Part shown: one piece after another, positions 35,283 to 43,983 of the stretch
Layout: every line of letters begins with the position of its first letter
Position numbering within the stretch: position 1 is the first letter of the stretch
From: Marinimicrobium sp. C6131
Lineage (GTDB): Bacteria > Pseudomonadota > Gammaproteobacteria > Pseudomonadales > Cellvibrionaceae
Direction of reading: 5' to 3'
Assembly: GCF_026153455.1 (NCBI RefSeq)
Contig: NZ_CP110629.1
Coordinates: 3,100,001 to 3,164,000, forward strand
Length of the DNA stretch: 64,000 bases
Notes under the pieces: model-generated
Database searches by the model: none
The model's input: the letters and a program-made list of their open reading frames with translations, nothing else
Told to the model about the DNA's origin: nothing
Translations under genes and position numbers: made by a program

Positions 35283-36227
35283 TTACAACTCATACCGGTA
35301 ATTACGCAGCCAGATAGCACCGACGGTAAAGCCCGCCGCCACTACCAGACCCGCCCAGAACGCCGGTTCGCTCAGCGTCTCGCCCCACTGGCTTAGCCAG
35401 GCTTCGGGTTGTGCCTGGGCCCGCACCAGCCCCTCGAATGACCGATGGGTGGGCACCCAGACCGCCTGCCACAGTTCCACACTGCGCAGTATCCACAGCT
35501 CCAGCACCATGGCCACCGCCGGTACCCCAAAGGCCACCAGAAACGGGGATTTTTTGGCGTAAGCGGACGCAAGCATCAACCAGGCCCACACGGGCAGGAA
35601 CCAGAGGGAGAACTGCAACCATCCGGACACCAGCGCCAGGCTGTGGCCCAGAAAAGTCCCGATCAGGCTGCCCATATCCGGTAAGTCCACGCCCAGTTGC
35701 CAGCTGATATAACCCAGCAACATCAGCAGATGCAGCAGGCCCACCAGCAGCGAGGCGCCGATAAAGATTCCCGGCCCCACCAGCGCACCGAACGCCAGCT
35801 TGGTCAGCACCACCCGGGTTTCCGACACCGGCAGGGACTTCCAGAACAGAATGCTTTTATCCCGCCGGTCCGCATACAGGCTACCCAGCAGGTAGACCTG
35901 ACTGACCAGAAGCAGCGTCAGAATAAAGGGGATGGCAATCGCCGCCAGCGCCGCCCGCAGCACCTGGGGATGGGTGCTGAACAGATCTCCGGACATCAGC
36001 GCGCCCACCAGATCCGCGCCGTCTTCAAACTTCTGCAGGTTTTCAGGCGCGCCGCGCAGCTCGTTAAGCGCCGCATTCAGTTCGATATTGCCGGTGATCA
36101 TGCCCATGACCATCAGCGCGGCGATCACCGCCGCCACCCACAGGGGCGTGCGCAGGAAGGTACCCCGGGATTCCCAGAATTCGCGCTGGCATTGCATCCA
36201 CACCGGACGCCATTGAGTCAGGTTCAT
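35283..36227 (-). CDS. ABC-2-type transporter permease
   Basis: This 314-residue membrane protein has about six hydrophobic segments, including VAAVIALMVMGMITGN, IPFILTLLLVSQVYLLGSLYADR and a C-terminal FWAGLVVAAGFTVGAIWL. The SLYADRRDKSILFWKSLPVS loop is typical of ABC-2 permeases paired with YtrB-like ATPases. Its start overlaps the last base of the ATPase gene. The substrate is unknown; similar modules with YtrA regulators respond to cell-wall-active antibiotics in Bacillus, so an envelope-stress role is possible. Confidence 0.85.
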   Translation of the reverse strand: MNLTQWRPVWMQCQREFWESRGTFLRTPLWVAAVIAALMVMGMITGNIELNAALNELRGAPENLQKFEDGADLVGALMSGDLFSTHPQVLRAALAAIAIPFILTLLLVSQVYLLGSLYADRRDKSILFWKSLPVSETRVVLTKLAFGALVGPGIFIGASLLVGLLHLLMLLGYISWQLGVDLPDMGSLIGTFLGHSLALVSGWLQFSLWFLPVWAWLMLASAYAKKSPFLVAFGVPAVAMVLELWILRSVELWQAVWVPTHRSFEGLVRAQAQPEAWLSQWGETLSEPAFWAGLVVAAGFTVGAIWLRNYRYEL

Positions 36228-37096
36228 CAGGCGGCCCTCCCCGGTTGTACCCGTTCCAGCTTGGCGACAAACAGATCCGCCAGCCCCGGGGCTTTCACCT
36301 CGCCCAAGGGTGCCAATCGCTCAGCGCTGACCCCCTCAAAAATCAGACACTCACCGCCCAACATGGAACGCTGGTGAATCGGACCCAACGCCTGGGCCTC
36401 CGCCAGCCGGTCGCCAGTGACCCGCAGCTCGACAAAGTCCTGCTCCAGTGCCTCCATGGAGGTATTCAGGCGCAACTCGCCATCGCCGATGAACACCACG
36501 TCGGTCAGCAGATGCTCGATCTCCTCCACCTGATGGGTGGTGACCAGAATGGTTTTCTGTTCGTCGAAGTAGTCGTTCAGCAGGCTGGTGTAGAACTGCT
36601 TGCGATAGAGGATATCCAGCCCGAGGGTGGGTTCATCCAGCACCAGCAACTGGCTGTCGATGGCCATGATCAGCGCCAGATGCAGCTGGGTGACCATGCC
36701 TTTGGACAGCTCTTTTACCAGTGAGCGACGCTCGATGCCGGTTTTCGCCAGAAAGCCCTCGGCCTTGGTCCGGTCGAACCGGGGATGCACCCCGGCCATG
36801 TAGTCCAGCGCCTCACTGACCTTGAGCCAGCCGGGCAGAATGGCGGTATCGGCAATAAACGACACCCGCTCCATCAGGGCGGTGCGCTGGCGCTGGGGGT
36901 CCAGCCCCAGCACCCGCAGATGCCCATCCACCCGGGCCAGACCGAGAATGCCCTTGAGCAGGGTGGTTTTACCCGCGCCATTGGGACCGATCAGGCCCAT
37001 GATCCGGCCCGGCTCCAGGGTCAGGTCGATGCCTTTCAATACCGTTTTGGGCCCGTAGGCCTTGCGCACACCATGCGCTTCAATCACCGCTGTCAT
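36227..37096 (-). CDS. ABC transporter ATP-binding protein
   Basis: This 289-residue ATPase has Walker A GPNGAGKTT, the signature region VKELSKGMVTQLHLAL (a degenerate LSGGQ) and Walker B LLVLDEPTLGLD. The switch histidine is in TTHQVEE. A C-terminal extension of about 80 residues follows the ATPase core, as in YtrB/CcmA-type exporters. It overlaps the regulator gene by four bases and the permease by one, giving a compact three-gene operon. Confidence 0.92.
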   Translation of the reverse strand: MTAVIEAHGVRKAYGPKTVLKGIDLTLEPGRIMGLIGPNGAGKTTLLKGILGLARVDGHLRVLGLDPQRQRTALMERVSFIADTAILPGWLKVSEALDYMAGVHPRFDRTKAEGFLAKTGIERRSLVKELSKGMVTQLHLALIMAIDSQLLVLDEPTLGLDILYRKQFYTSLLNDYFDEQKTILVTTHQVEEIEHLLTDVVFIGDGELRLNTSMEALEQDFVELRVTGDRLAEAQALGPIHQRSMLGGECLIFEGVSAERLAPLGEVKAPGLADLFVAKLERVQPGRAA

Positions 37097-37470
37097 GCCT
37101 TATCCTCCCGTTGATAATCGGCCAGAGCGCGCTGCAGCGCCTCGCCCTCAATGCCCAGACGACGCGCCCGTGCCACCACCTCGGGCAGCTCCTGCTCCAG
37201 GAACTGCTTTCGCTCGCGCGCGAGTAAGTGCTCACGCGCACCGGCCAGAACAAACATCCCCAGGCCCCGCCGCTTCTCCACCAGCCCCTCATCCACCAGG
37301 GCCTGGTAGGCTTTGGCCACGGTGAGGTGGTTGATCTGATAGTCCGCCGAGAGCTGCCGCACCGAGGGCAGGGCATCCCCCTCGGCGATCTCCCCCTGCA
37401 ATATCAACCGCACCACCCGCTCATAGAGCTGGCGGTAGATGGGTTGGTCGTCATTCCAGATATCGGCCAC
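37093..37470 (-). CDS. GntR-family regulator, YtrA subfamily
   Basis: This 125-residue repressor has an N-terminal winged helix-turn-helix (about 1-75; GDALPSVRQLSADYQINHLTV is the recognition region). The short C-terminal dimerisation segment is typical of YtrA and lacks the larger effector domains of other GntR proteins. It heads the operon with the ABC ATPase and permease. A perfect palindrome lies 20 bases upstream of its start (37490-37515), strongly suggesting autoregulation of the operon. Confidence 0.92.
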   Translation of the reverse strand: MADIWNDDQPIYRQLYERVVRLILQGEIAEGDALPSVRQLSADYQINHLTVAKAYQALVDEGLVEKRRGLGMFVLAGAREHLLARERKQFLEQELPEVVARARRLGIEGEALQRALADYQREDKA

Positions 37471-37489
37471 AATGGCCCCCTTGGTGAAC

Positions 37490-37515
37490 TGGTGTTATAC
37501 ATAACTATAACACCA
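37490..37515. promoter_or_regulatory. YtrA-type operator palindrome
   Basis: A perfect 10-bp inverted repeat (TGGTGTTATA / TATAACACCA) has a 6-base centre CATAAC. It lies just upstream of the start codon of the GntR/YtrA regulator, at the expected promoter position. Confidence 0.8.
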
Positions 37516-37561
37516 AATCGCAACTTCACAAGTACATTTGAGCATCACGACCGGGCCGGGA

Positions 37562-37655
37562 AGGGGTAGACCTTTTCAAGACACGCCGTAAACCCATCCC
37601 TGGGGGCTCGCCTCGCGGAGTCCCTCCGCTTACGGTCTTGAAAAGGTCTACCCCT
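37562..37655. repeat. Paired-arm hairpin repeat, copy A2
   Basis: A perfect 21-bp inverted repeat (37562-37582 with 37635-37655), with arms beginning AGGGGTAGACC, encloses a 52-bp core that opens ACGCCGTAAACCCATCCCTG. Inner CCGTAA/TTACGG bases extend the pairing. The arm sequence differs from copy A1 while remaining perfectly complementary. Confidence 0.85.
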
Positions 37656-37733
37656 CCCCGTCCCTCAGTGCCAACCGGAAAGTTGTTTGGTGCGGGTGCT
37701 AGTTCCCGAAACGTTATGTTGCCGCCGCGGAGG

Positions 37734-37829
37734 CTGGGTAACCCCTTGTGAGACCGTCGCCTGCCTGGACGGCAGGCGATCGAGCCTACAGGGACGTATT
37801 TACGGCGTGTCTCACAAGGGGTTACCCAG
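37734..37829. repeat. Paired-arm hairpin repeat, copy B2 (opposite orientation)
   Basis: A perfect 21-bp inverted repeat (37734-37754 with 37809-37829), with arms containing CTGGGTAACCCC, surrounds a 54-bp core. The core's reverse complement reads ACGCCGTAAATACGTCCCTG, matching copy A2. The core also has its own stem, GCCTGCC/GGCAGGC. Confidence 0.85.
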
Positions 37830-37979
37830 GCGGAGCACTCTCTTCGAAGTCCCTAAAATCAGAAACCCGATCTAGCCGCTCTCACAAAAATTTCCCAAAA
37901 ACAAGACTGGTCTACTGGAGCCAATTGCGGATAATGAGCGGCCTTGGCAATTTGTTTAACCGAACCCTCAGGTCAGCGC

Positions 37980-40313
37980 ATGAACAGCATCTCCCAACGC
38001 ATCGCCGAAGAACTCAACTGCCGCGAACAACAAGTCGCCGCCGCCGTCGCCCTGCTCGACGAAGGCGCCACCGTGCCCTTCATCTCCCGCTACCGGAAAG
38101 AAGTCACCGGCGGGCTGGACGACACCCAGATGCGTAACCTCGAGGAGCGCCTGCGCTACCTGCGGGAACTCGAAGACCGCCGTGAAGCCATTCTCAAGAG
38201 CATCGCCGAGCAGGAAAAGCTGACTCCCGAGCTCGAGCGGGACATCAAAGCCTCGGACACCAAGACCCGACTGGAAGATCTCTACCTACCCTACAAGCCC
38301 AAGCGCCGCACCAAAGGCCAAATCGCCATCGAGGCGGGCCTGGAGCCGCTGGCCGAGACGCTGCTGGGGGACCCGAGCCTGGACCCCGAAGCGGAAGCCG
38401 CCAAGTACCTGAACCCCGAACACAAAATCGACGACCCCAAGGCCGCGCTGGATGGCGCCAAGTACATCCTGATGGAGCGCTTCAGCGAGGACGCCGAGCT
38501 GCTCGGCAAGCTGCGCCACTTCCTCAAAAATGAAGCTAACCTGAGCGCCCGGGTGGCGCCGGGTAAAGACGCCGATCAGTCTCAGGAAGTGCAGAAGTTT
38601 CGGGATTATTTTGAACACGATGAGCCGCTCAAGAGCGTGCCGTCCCACCGCGCGCTGGCCATGTTCCGGGGTCGCAACGAAGGCATTCTCAACCTGTCTC
38701 TGACCCTGGGCGATAAGGAACCCGAGCGCACCGAAGCCCACCCCTGCGAGGCCATGGTGGCCGATCACTGGCAGATTCGTGACCAGGGCCGGGCCGGGGA
38801 CAAGTGGCTGGGCGAGGTGGTGCGCTGGACCTGGCGGGTCAAGCTGCTGACCCATCTGGAAACCGATCTGCTCAGCGAGCTGCGGGAAGTCGCCGAGGAG
38901 GCTGCGATCAAGGTGTTTGCCGCCAATATGAAGGACCTTCTGCTGGCGGCGCCCGCTGGGCAGAAAGCCACCATCGGCCTGGACCCGGGCCTGCGCACCG
39001 GGGTGAAAGTGGCGGTGGTCGACCCCACCGGCAAGGTGGTGGACCACGGCGCCATTTTTCCCACCGCACCGCAGTTCAAGGTGGCGGAAGCCGAAGCGGT
39101 GATCGTCGCCCTGTGCAAAAAACACGATGTGGAACTGATTGCGATCGGCAACGGCACCGCCTCCCGGGAAACCGAAAAATTCGTTCAGGAAGTGCTCAAG
39201 AAACACAAAGACCTGAAGGCCAAGAGCGTGATGGTGAACGAGTCCGGTGCCTCGGTGTACTCGGCCTCCGAGTTTGCCGCCAAGGAGTTCCCGGATCTGG
39301 ACGTCACCATTCGCGGAGCCATTTCCATCGCCCGTCGTCTGCAGGACCCGCTGGCGGAATTGGTGAAAATCGACCCGAAATCCATTGGTGTCGGCCAGTA
39401 CCAGCACGATGTATCCCAGACCCAGCTCGCCCGGGAGCTGGACGCCGTGGTGGAAGACTGTGTAAACGCCGTGGGCGTGGAAGTGAACACCGCCTCGGCG
39501 CCGCTGCTGGCCCGCGTGTCCGGTCTGAACCAGACCCTGGCCAACAATATCGTGGAATTCCGCAACGCCAATGGGGTGATCCGCTCGCGCAGCGAACTGA
39601 AAAAAGTGCCGCGTCTTGGGGAGAAAACCTTTGAGCAGGCGGCGGGCTTTTTGCGCATCGCCGGCAGCGACAACCCGCTGGACGCCTCCGGCGTGCACCC
39701 GGAAGCCTACAGCGTGGTGGAGAAGATCGCCCAGATCAACGCCCGCGAAGTGAAGGGCCTGATCGGCGACTCGGCGTTTCTGCGCAGCCTGAAAGCGGCG
39801 GAGTACACCGACGACAAATTCGGGGTGCCGACAGTCACCGATATCATCCGCGAGCTGGACAAACCCGGCCGCGACCCCCGTCCGGAATTCAAAACCGCCC
39901 AGTTCCAGGAAGGTGTGGACACCATCAAAGACCTGGAGCCGGGCATGATTCTGGAAGGCTCGGTGACCAACGTCACCAACTTCGGCGCCTTTATCGATAT
40001 CGGCGTCCACCAAGACGGGCTGGTGCACATCTCCGCGCTGTCCAATACCTTCGTGAAGGACCCACGGGAAGTGGTCAAGGCCGGCGATGTGGTGAAAGTC
40101 AAAGTGATGGAAGTGGACGTGCCGCGCAAACGCATCGGCCTGTCCATGCGCCTGGACGATGAGCCGGGTGAGAAAACCGAAGGCCCCAAAGGCGGCCCAC
40201 GTCGCGCCCAGAAAACAAACGGTGGCCAAAGCCGTCAGGGCAATCGCGGCGGTCAGGGTGCCGGCATGGGTAGTATGGGCGCCTTGTTGCAGGAAGCGTT
40301 GAAGAAAAAGTAA
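37980..40313 (+). CDS. tex: Tex-family S1 RNA-binding transcription accessory protein
   Basis: This 777-residue protein belongs to the YhgF/Tex family. The ATG at 37980 aligns with known family starts (MNSISQRIAEELN); a TTG at 37944 is unsupported. Features in order: an N-terminal helical region with VPFISRYRKEVTGGLDDTQ, a YqgF/RuvX-like domain opening TIGLDPGLRTGVKVAVVDP (about 338-460), helix-hairpin-helix motifs (SELKKVPRLGEKTFEQAAG) and an S1 domain (about 645-715, SVTNVTNFGAFIDIGVHQD). A glycine- and glutamine-rich tail follows. Tex binds RNA and is linked to transcription fidelity and RNA processing. The gene is monocistronic. Confidence 0.97.
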   Translation: MNSISQRIAEELNCREQQVAAAVALLDEGATVPFISRYRKEVTGGLDDTQMRNLEERLRYLRELEDRREAILKSIAEQEKLTPELERDIKASDTKTRLEDLYLPYKPKRRTKGQIAIEAGLEPLAETLLGDPSLDPEAEAAKYLNPEHKIDDPKAALDGAKYILMERFSEDAELLGKLRHFLKNEANLSARVAPGKDADQSQEVQKFRDYFEHDEPLKSVPSHRALAMFRGRNEGILNLSLTLGDKEPERTEAHPCEAMVADHWQIRDQGRAGDKWLGEVVRWTWRVKLLTHLETDLLSELREVAEEAAIKVFAANMKDLLLAAPAGQKATIGLDPGLRTGVKVAVVDPTGKVVDHGAIFPTAPQFKVAEAEAVIVALCKKHDVELIAIGNGTASRETEKFVQEVLKKHKDLKAKSVMVNESGASVYSASEFAAKEFPDLDVTIRGAISIARRLQDPLAELVKIDPKSIGVGQYQHDVSQTQLARELDAVVEDCVNAVGVEVNTASAPLLARVSGLNQTLANNIVEFRNANGVIRSRSELKKVPRLGEKTFEQAAGFLRIAGSDNPLDASGVHPEAYSVVEKIAQINAREVKGLIGDSAFLRSLKAAEYTDDKFGVPTVTDIIRELDKPGRDPRPEFKTAQFQEGVDTIKDLEPGMILEGSVTNVTNFGAFIDIGVHQDGLVHISALSNTFVKDPREVVKAGDVVKVKVMEVDVPRKRIGLSMRLDDEPGEKTEGPKGGPRRAQKTNGGQSRQGNRGGQGAGMGSMGALLQEALKKK

Positions 40314-40325
40314 CTAGGTTTCGTC

Positions 40326-40364
40326 CCTACCGGAACGGAACGACAGGCCTGCCGTTCCGGTAGG
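40326..40364. terminator. Strong hairpin after tex
   Basis: A perfect 13-bp stem (CCTACCGGAACGG with CCGTTCCGGTAGG) with a 13-base loop lies 13 bp after the tex stop. It has no clear T-run. It could serve as a terminator or mRNA-stabilising hairpin and marks the edge of the AT-rich island. Confidence 0.55.
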
Positions 40365-40439
40365 ATGACAGGGGTTTCTTCCTCCAGAGCGAGTCCGCCT
40401 GCCCCGCACAACCGGGAAACTTTATGCCTAGACCGGGCA

Positions 40440-40811
40440 TCAGCGCTCATGCGCTGCTTCGGATAGCATTTTCCTGACAGGTGACAGTAAGTATTCAACC
40501 ACGGATCTAGAGCCTGTTCTTATCTCCGCTGACACTTGCATCCCTGGCCTTAAATCAAACTGTATACCTTGCTTTTCCAGCTTCTGACTTTCGAGTGTAA
40601 GAATTGCCTTGTATCCGAACTGACTGGGTGTTGATGTACCATCACGATTTTGGCCATTTATGGAATCTGCACTAATATTTTCAACAGTAGCGTTAATCAT
40701 TCCATAACGCTGAAATGAATAGGTCGATAATTTAATCTTCACATTCTGCCCCGCCTCGACAAAACCAATATCCTTGTTGTCGATAAAAACTTCAGCTTTT
40801 AACGGCTCGTT
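40440..40811 (-). pseudogene. HlyD-type membrane fusion protein, C-terminal remnant
   Basis: The frame reads from EPLKAEVFIDNKDIGFVEAG through VKIKLSTYSFQRYGMINATV to RTGSRSVVEYLLSPVRKML. This is the characteristic C-terminus of type I secretion adaptor proteins (HlyD family). About 120 residues survive. The frame runs into a stop codon at 40812-40814 and the upstream three-quarters of the gene is missing, replaced by the end of a lysozyme-like ORF. It is thus a 5'-truncated pseudogene joined by rearrangement. Confidence 0.85.
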
Positions 40812-41127
40812 TTAATGCGCTCTGAAGGAGGTCATTTTTCTCAGCCTGGGTATCACCTTCGTATCTTTGACTTAGTGCGGTTTCTATTTGTTGTAGATAT
40901 TCTTGTTCATGCTCGTTTTCTGAGTTCACATCAAACCCAAAAGCCTTTAGCACTTCATCTCGTACAGATCCGACTGTCAAATCAAAGCCAACACCAATAG
41001 TCGGGATTCCTTGCGAGTCTACATAGGGCAGCTCCTTTGCATCCCCATTCTCTTCCACATCCACCAGGATATTAAACCGGCGATCACTGTATTCGGTTTC
41101 GCTTAACTCTGTAAAGTTACTGATCAT
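40792..41127 (-). CDS. Truncated lysozyme-like (GH24-like) protein
   Basis: This 111-residue protein has an excellent ribosome-binding site (AAGGAG). Its core LPYVDSQGIPTIGVGFDLT resembles the catalytic loop of phage T4-type lysozymes and the N-termini of some RTX-type secreted proteins. It lacks the remainder of the fold, and its last codons run into the HlyD remnant. It looks like the N-terminal piece of a larger cargo gene cut by the same rearrangement. It is a paralogue of the gene at 42027. It may be expressed but is unlikely to be a full enzyme. Confidence 0.65.
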   Translation of the reverse strand: MISNFTELSETEYSDRRFNILVDVEENGDAKELPYVDSQGIPTIGVGFDLTVGSVRDEVLKAFGFDVNSENEHEQEYLQQIETALSQRYEGDTQAEKNDLLQSALKRAVKS

Positions 41128-41139
41128 TTTGTAATCTCC

Positions 41140-41958
41140 TTATCTAATATACTGGTAGGTGCATATGGGATGGTTGCTAAAACCGAACTTACCTCTTGGA
41201 GCGAAAGTTTTGTAGACATACAACTTTTCTTGTGATTCTTTCTTTTTTAAGCCCCTCCAGGACGAAAGATACGAATTTCCTTTATATAAAAATACATCAA
41301 AGGTGTATCTCGTTATCCTTTCAAAATCTTCGTTTATATCATCGGCACTCTCTGTTAGTACATATAAATGAGGGTCAGGAGCATTATAGTCATAGTATTT
41401 GTTTTCCCCACATTCAGAATCTTTCAGCATTAATAGAGTTTCTATACTCCCATCATTATCTATATCGACCTTTGAGGCCCACAAAATAGTTCTATTGTTT
41501 GCTAGATCTTCAAGCTCCTCTTTTCTTTGGATCCACTTTTCATAGCGTTTTTGTCCTTCATAAGACCCTCCCTCATTTCTAGAGAAAATTTTCTTTATTA
41601 TATTCCACGGAATATCGTCTTTTTGATAGGGAATCCAGTTTGGCTCTTCCACACCGAACTGGGAATTGTACTGTCGACTACATACCATAGGTCCACTATC
41701 TTTGTAACTGTTTAAGCTCTTTAGAAGATCCTCACAAAGGTTGTCATAGACAACCCCATTAACGACCACGTCTCTCTTCCTAACTATTTCGTACCGTTGA
41801 TCATTTCTATTTGATGATCGGTTCACGTCGGTAAAATTATCTTTTTCCGCGCTCAAAGCTCTACTATTTGGTTCAAACTCGCTTTGATCAGAAGAGTAAC
41901 CGCAGGCACTAGCGGAAACTAGTATAAGTAGAAGAACGTTTCTGCTTAAAATATTCAT
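41140..41958 (-). CDS. Hypothetical lipoprotein A of the type I secretion island
   Basis: This 272-residue protein has a lipoprotein signal (LLLILVSASAC, cysteine about residue 19). The remainder is hydrophilic, with no recognisable family, a central YDNLCEDLLKSLNSYKDSG segment and few cysteines. Base composition is much more AT-rich than the flanking chromosome. It sits directly between two lysozyme-like genes, 12 bp from the next one. A similar lipoprotein-cargo pairing occurs again at 43192, so an immunity or chaperone function for the cargo is plausible but unproven. Confidence 0.7.
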   Translation of the reverse strand: MNILSRNVLLLILVSASACGYSSDQSEFEPNSRALSAEKDNFTDVNRSSNRNDQRYEIVRKRDVVVNGVVYDNLCEDLLKSLNSYKDSGPMVCSRQYNSQFGVEEPNWIPYQKDDIPWNIIKKIFSRNEGGSYEGQKRYEKWIQRKEELEDLANNRTILWASKVDIDNDGSIETLLMLKDSECGENKYYDYNAPDPHLYVLTESADDINEDFERITRYTFDVFLYKGNSYLSSWRGLKKKESQEKLYVYKTFAPRGKFGFSNHPICTYQYIR

Positions 41959-42026
41959 ATCTTACCCGCATTATTCAGCCGTATTGTGCGTTTCTACGCC
42001 ACTCTAGGCCAGATTTATCCCCAGTT

Positions 42027-43184
42027 TTATGCTGCCGTCGGCGCTGGTGCTTCCTTTAAGGACATCCAAGCTCCCCCCGCCTGTGAAGCCATCTTTTTTT
42101 CTTCTCCCCAAAGAACGTCATTGCCTTTGACGCCTTTCAGGTCAGAGCCACTGTTACTTCTAACCAGAAGATCGTTCTCGTCACAGCCGGACATGGTCGG
42201 AACGCCGTCACCGGAGCCTTGGGAGTCTCCCTCGTTGTCCAGGCGGTCTACCCAAATGTTCTGAAAATCAATGGTCTCTGTCAGGCTTTCGTCCAGGCTG
42301 GTGACGTACTCTTCCATTAAATAGCCCGTGGCGGGAGACAGCGCCTCTTCCAACGTCGGGATATCGGTACCCGGAGAATAGTCTTCATTGGCTTCCGCAA
42401 TCATATTCCGGTTGCCATTGCTCCCATCCGGGTTTACACCATAGCGGGATTCATAGTCGAGAATATCGTCTCGCCGCCGATTGAACATTCTATATACTTG
42501 GCGAGCTTGATCATTAGTGATTGTCTCAGCGTCCACACCTTCATCGTATAAACCAAAGATGTGACTTTCATGATATCGTCTTTTGGCTATACCAGCGTCA
42601 TCTCCACCGTTGCTGGCATACCTAATCTCGTACCATGCTTCTGCCCGATTCCCCTCATCTAAAGCACTTGAAAGCCCGGGGCCTATCAGAGTATAGTTTG
42701 TGTAGACCAATGAGGTGAGTGCCACTAACTCATGAGTCTCCGATAAATTGGTAAATATTTCAGCGGCTCTTTCCGGATTCAGGTGTCGAGCCAATTGATC
42801 CTCAATAGCGTTTTCCGCTCTCTCCCTTTCAGCATCAAATAAACTGTTCGCTTCATCTTCATCAACAGTTAAATCAAATTCATAGTCATCCATTATCTCT
42901 TCGGCTGTAGTTTCTGTATCTCCATTTAAAGCCGACGCTATTTGGTCCAGAATCAACTGATCACCCAATGACAAAGTCACGCCCAGCGATTCGAGATCAT
43001 CCTCCAATGTACTTTTAACAACCCAATTATCACCATTATCTATTATTAACGCGTAACCGTATCCAATAGTAGGGATATGGTTAACACCGTCGTCATATAC
43101 CGTGCGCTCAAATCCTTCGCCCTCGGTAATCACTGACCTGACTTCATCTTCATAGTTCTGTATATCTCTATAGTTTATAGTCAT
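42027..43184 (-). CDS. Lysozyme-like protein with degenerate RTX repeat end, probable type I secretion cargo
   Basis: The protein is 385 residues from the ATG at 43184, which has AAGGA in the tail of the upstream gene; an ATG at 43202 is also possible. Its N-terminus has the GH24 lysozyme-like catalytic pattern: E (GEGFERT), nine residues later D (VYDDG), then IPTIGYG. There is no signal peptide. The C-terminal SGSDLKGVKGNDVLWG is an RTX-like nonapeptide. The frame is broken by a run of seven A residues (42094-42100 on the plus strand): in the shifted frame it would continue with DGFTGGGSLDVLKG, another RTX-like repeat. It was probably exported by the adjacent ABC transporter and attacks peptidoglycan. 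Confidence 0.7.
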   Translation of the reverse strand: MTINYRDIQNYEDEVRSVITEGEGFERTVYDDGVNHIPTIGYGYALIIDNGDNWVVKSTLEDDLESLGVTLSLGDQLILDQIASALNGDTETTAEEIMDDYEFDLTVDEDEANSLFDAERERAENAIEDQLARHLNPERAAEIFTNLSETHELVALTSLVYTNYTLIGPGLSSALDEGNRAEAWYEIRYASNGGDDAGIAKRRYHESHIFGLYDEGVDAETITNDQARQVYRMFNRRRDDILDYESRYGVNPDGSNGNRNMIAEANEDYSPGTDIPTLEEALSPATGYLMEEYVTSLDESLTETIDFQNIWVDRLDNEGDSQGSGDGVPTMSGCDENDLLVRSNSGSDLKGVKGNDVLWGEEKKMASQAGGAWMSLKEAPAPTAA

Positions 43185-43191
43185 CACAAAT

Positions 43192-43983
43192 TCATCCTTC
43201 ATTTATGTGTTGTGCAGAGCAGATATTCTTACCAATAGACATATTATGCAAATCAAAAAGCCTAATTAGGTACGTATTTTTCGAACCTATATTTGCTATC
43301 AAAAGTAGGTATTTTTCTCCCCTGTAATCAATAATACTGCTTTTTCTTATTGCGTCATCTTCACTAACTAATGGTGACGAACTTTCATTAACTGAATCCT
43401 TTTTTTTACAACTATCAACTTCCACTTCGTAGAACGTGCCCGAATAAACAAATACTTTCTTCAGGCCTTCCCTGCGACCCTCACTAACGTATCCAATTTG
43501 TCTCTCTGAAAGCCGATATTTAGGTCCGGTATAGAAAATTATCGAATTACTATTAGGACTATCCCAGACTGCATACTCATCCTTTGAGTAGAAAAATTTT
43601 CCCGAAGAAATTCGTGAAGAGTCGCCACCTCCGGTTTTAACGTTTTTGTGTTCCTCATTTACGGTGAAGTCATTTTTATCGCATTTCCCAATATACTTTT
43701 GGATATTCACGTTACCCCAATCATCTGCTTCAACAACTGGAGGGACAATACGGATTGACTTCTTACTATTAGTTAGATCGCTGATAAAGTCATTACATAT
43801 ATCGCCATGCCTCATATACGATGGAATCTTCCACTTTAAAGACGACAACAATTGAATCATTTCATCGACTTCATTGTCTTCGGAGTCAATACCGTGCGAA
43901 TGCTTCAAACTTCTTGATTCATTCGCCGAACACCCAAAAGACGTGAGTGCCATAAAAATAAGTATCAATAAAGATTTCTTCAT
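43192..43983 (-). CDS. Hypothetical lipoprotein B of the type I secretion island
   Basis: This 263-residue protein has a lipoprotein signal (LLILIFMALTSFGC). The mature part has no recognised family. Cysteine-containing stretches such as GDICNDFISDL and DSCKKKDSVNESSS are visible. It overlaps the ABC transporter gene by four bases (ATGA) and the lysozyme-like gene starts at its stop, giving an operon of transporter, lipoprotein and cargo. This matches an immunity-protein position. Base composition is AT-rich as in the rest of the island. Confidence 0.7.
   Translation of the reverse strand: MKKSLLILIFMALTSFGCSANESRSLKHSHGIDSEDNEVDEMIQLLSSLKWKIPSYMRHGDICNDFISDLTNSKKSIRIVPPVVEADDWGNVNIQKYIGKCDKNDFTVNEEHKNVKTGGGDSSRISSGKFFYSKDEYAVWDSPNSNSIIFYTGPKYRLSERQIGYVSEGRREGLKKVFVYSGTFYEVEVDSCKKKDSVNESSSPLVSEDDAIRKSSIIDYRGEKYLLLIANIGSKNTYLIRLFDLHNMSIGKNICSAQHINEG

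Larger units (their letters stand above)
37471..37979. other. Gene-free interval: ytrA operator, composite repeat and tex leader
   Basis: This 509-bp interval holds the YtrA operator, a complete composite of two paired-arm hairpins with a spacer (37562-37829), and the tex promoter region. No coding signal is apparent. The order hairpin A, conserved spacer, hairpin B matches that near 16.5 kb. Confidence 0.75.

Noticed and set aside
38286..40229. Minus-strand open frame of 647 codons opposite tex
   Set aside because: It is a mirror of the tex coding frame, histidine- and glycine-rich without domains; tex itself is unambiguous.
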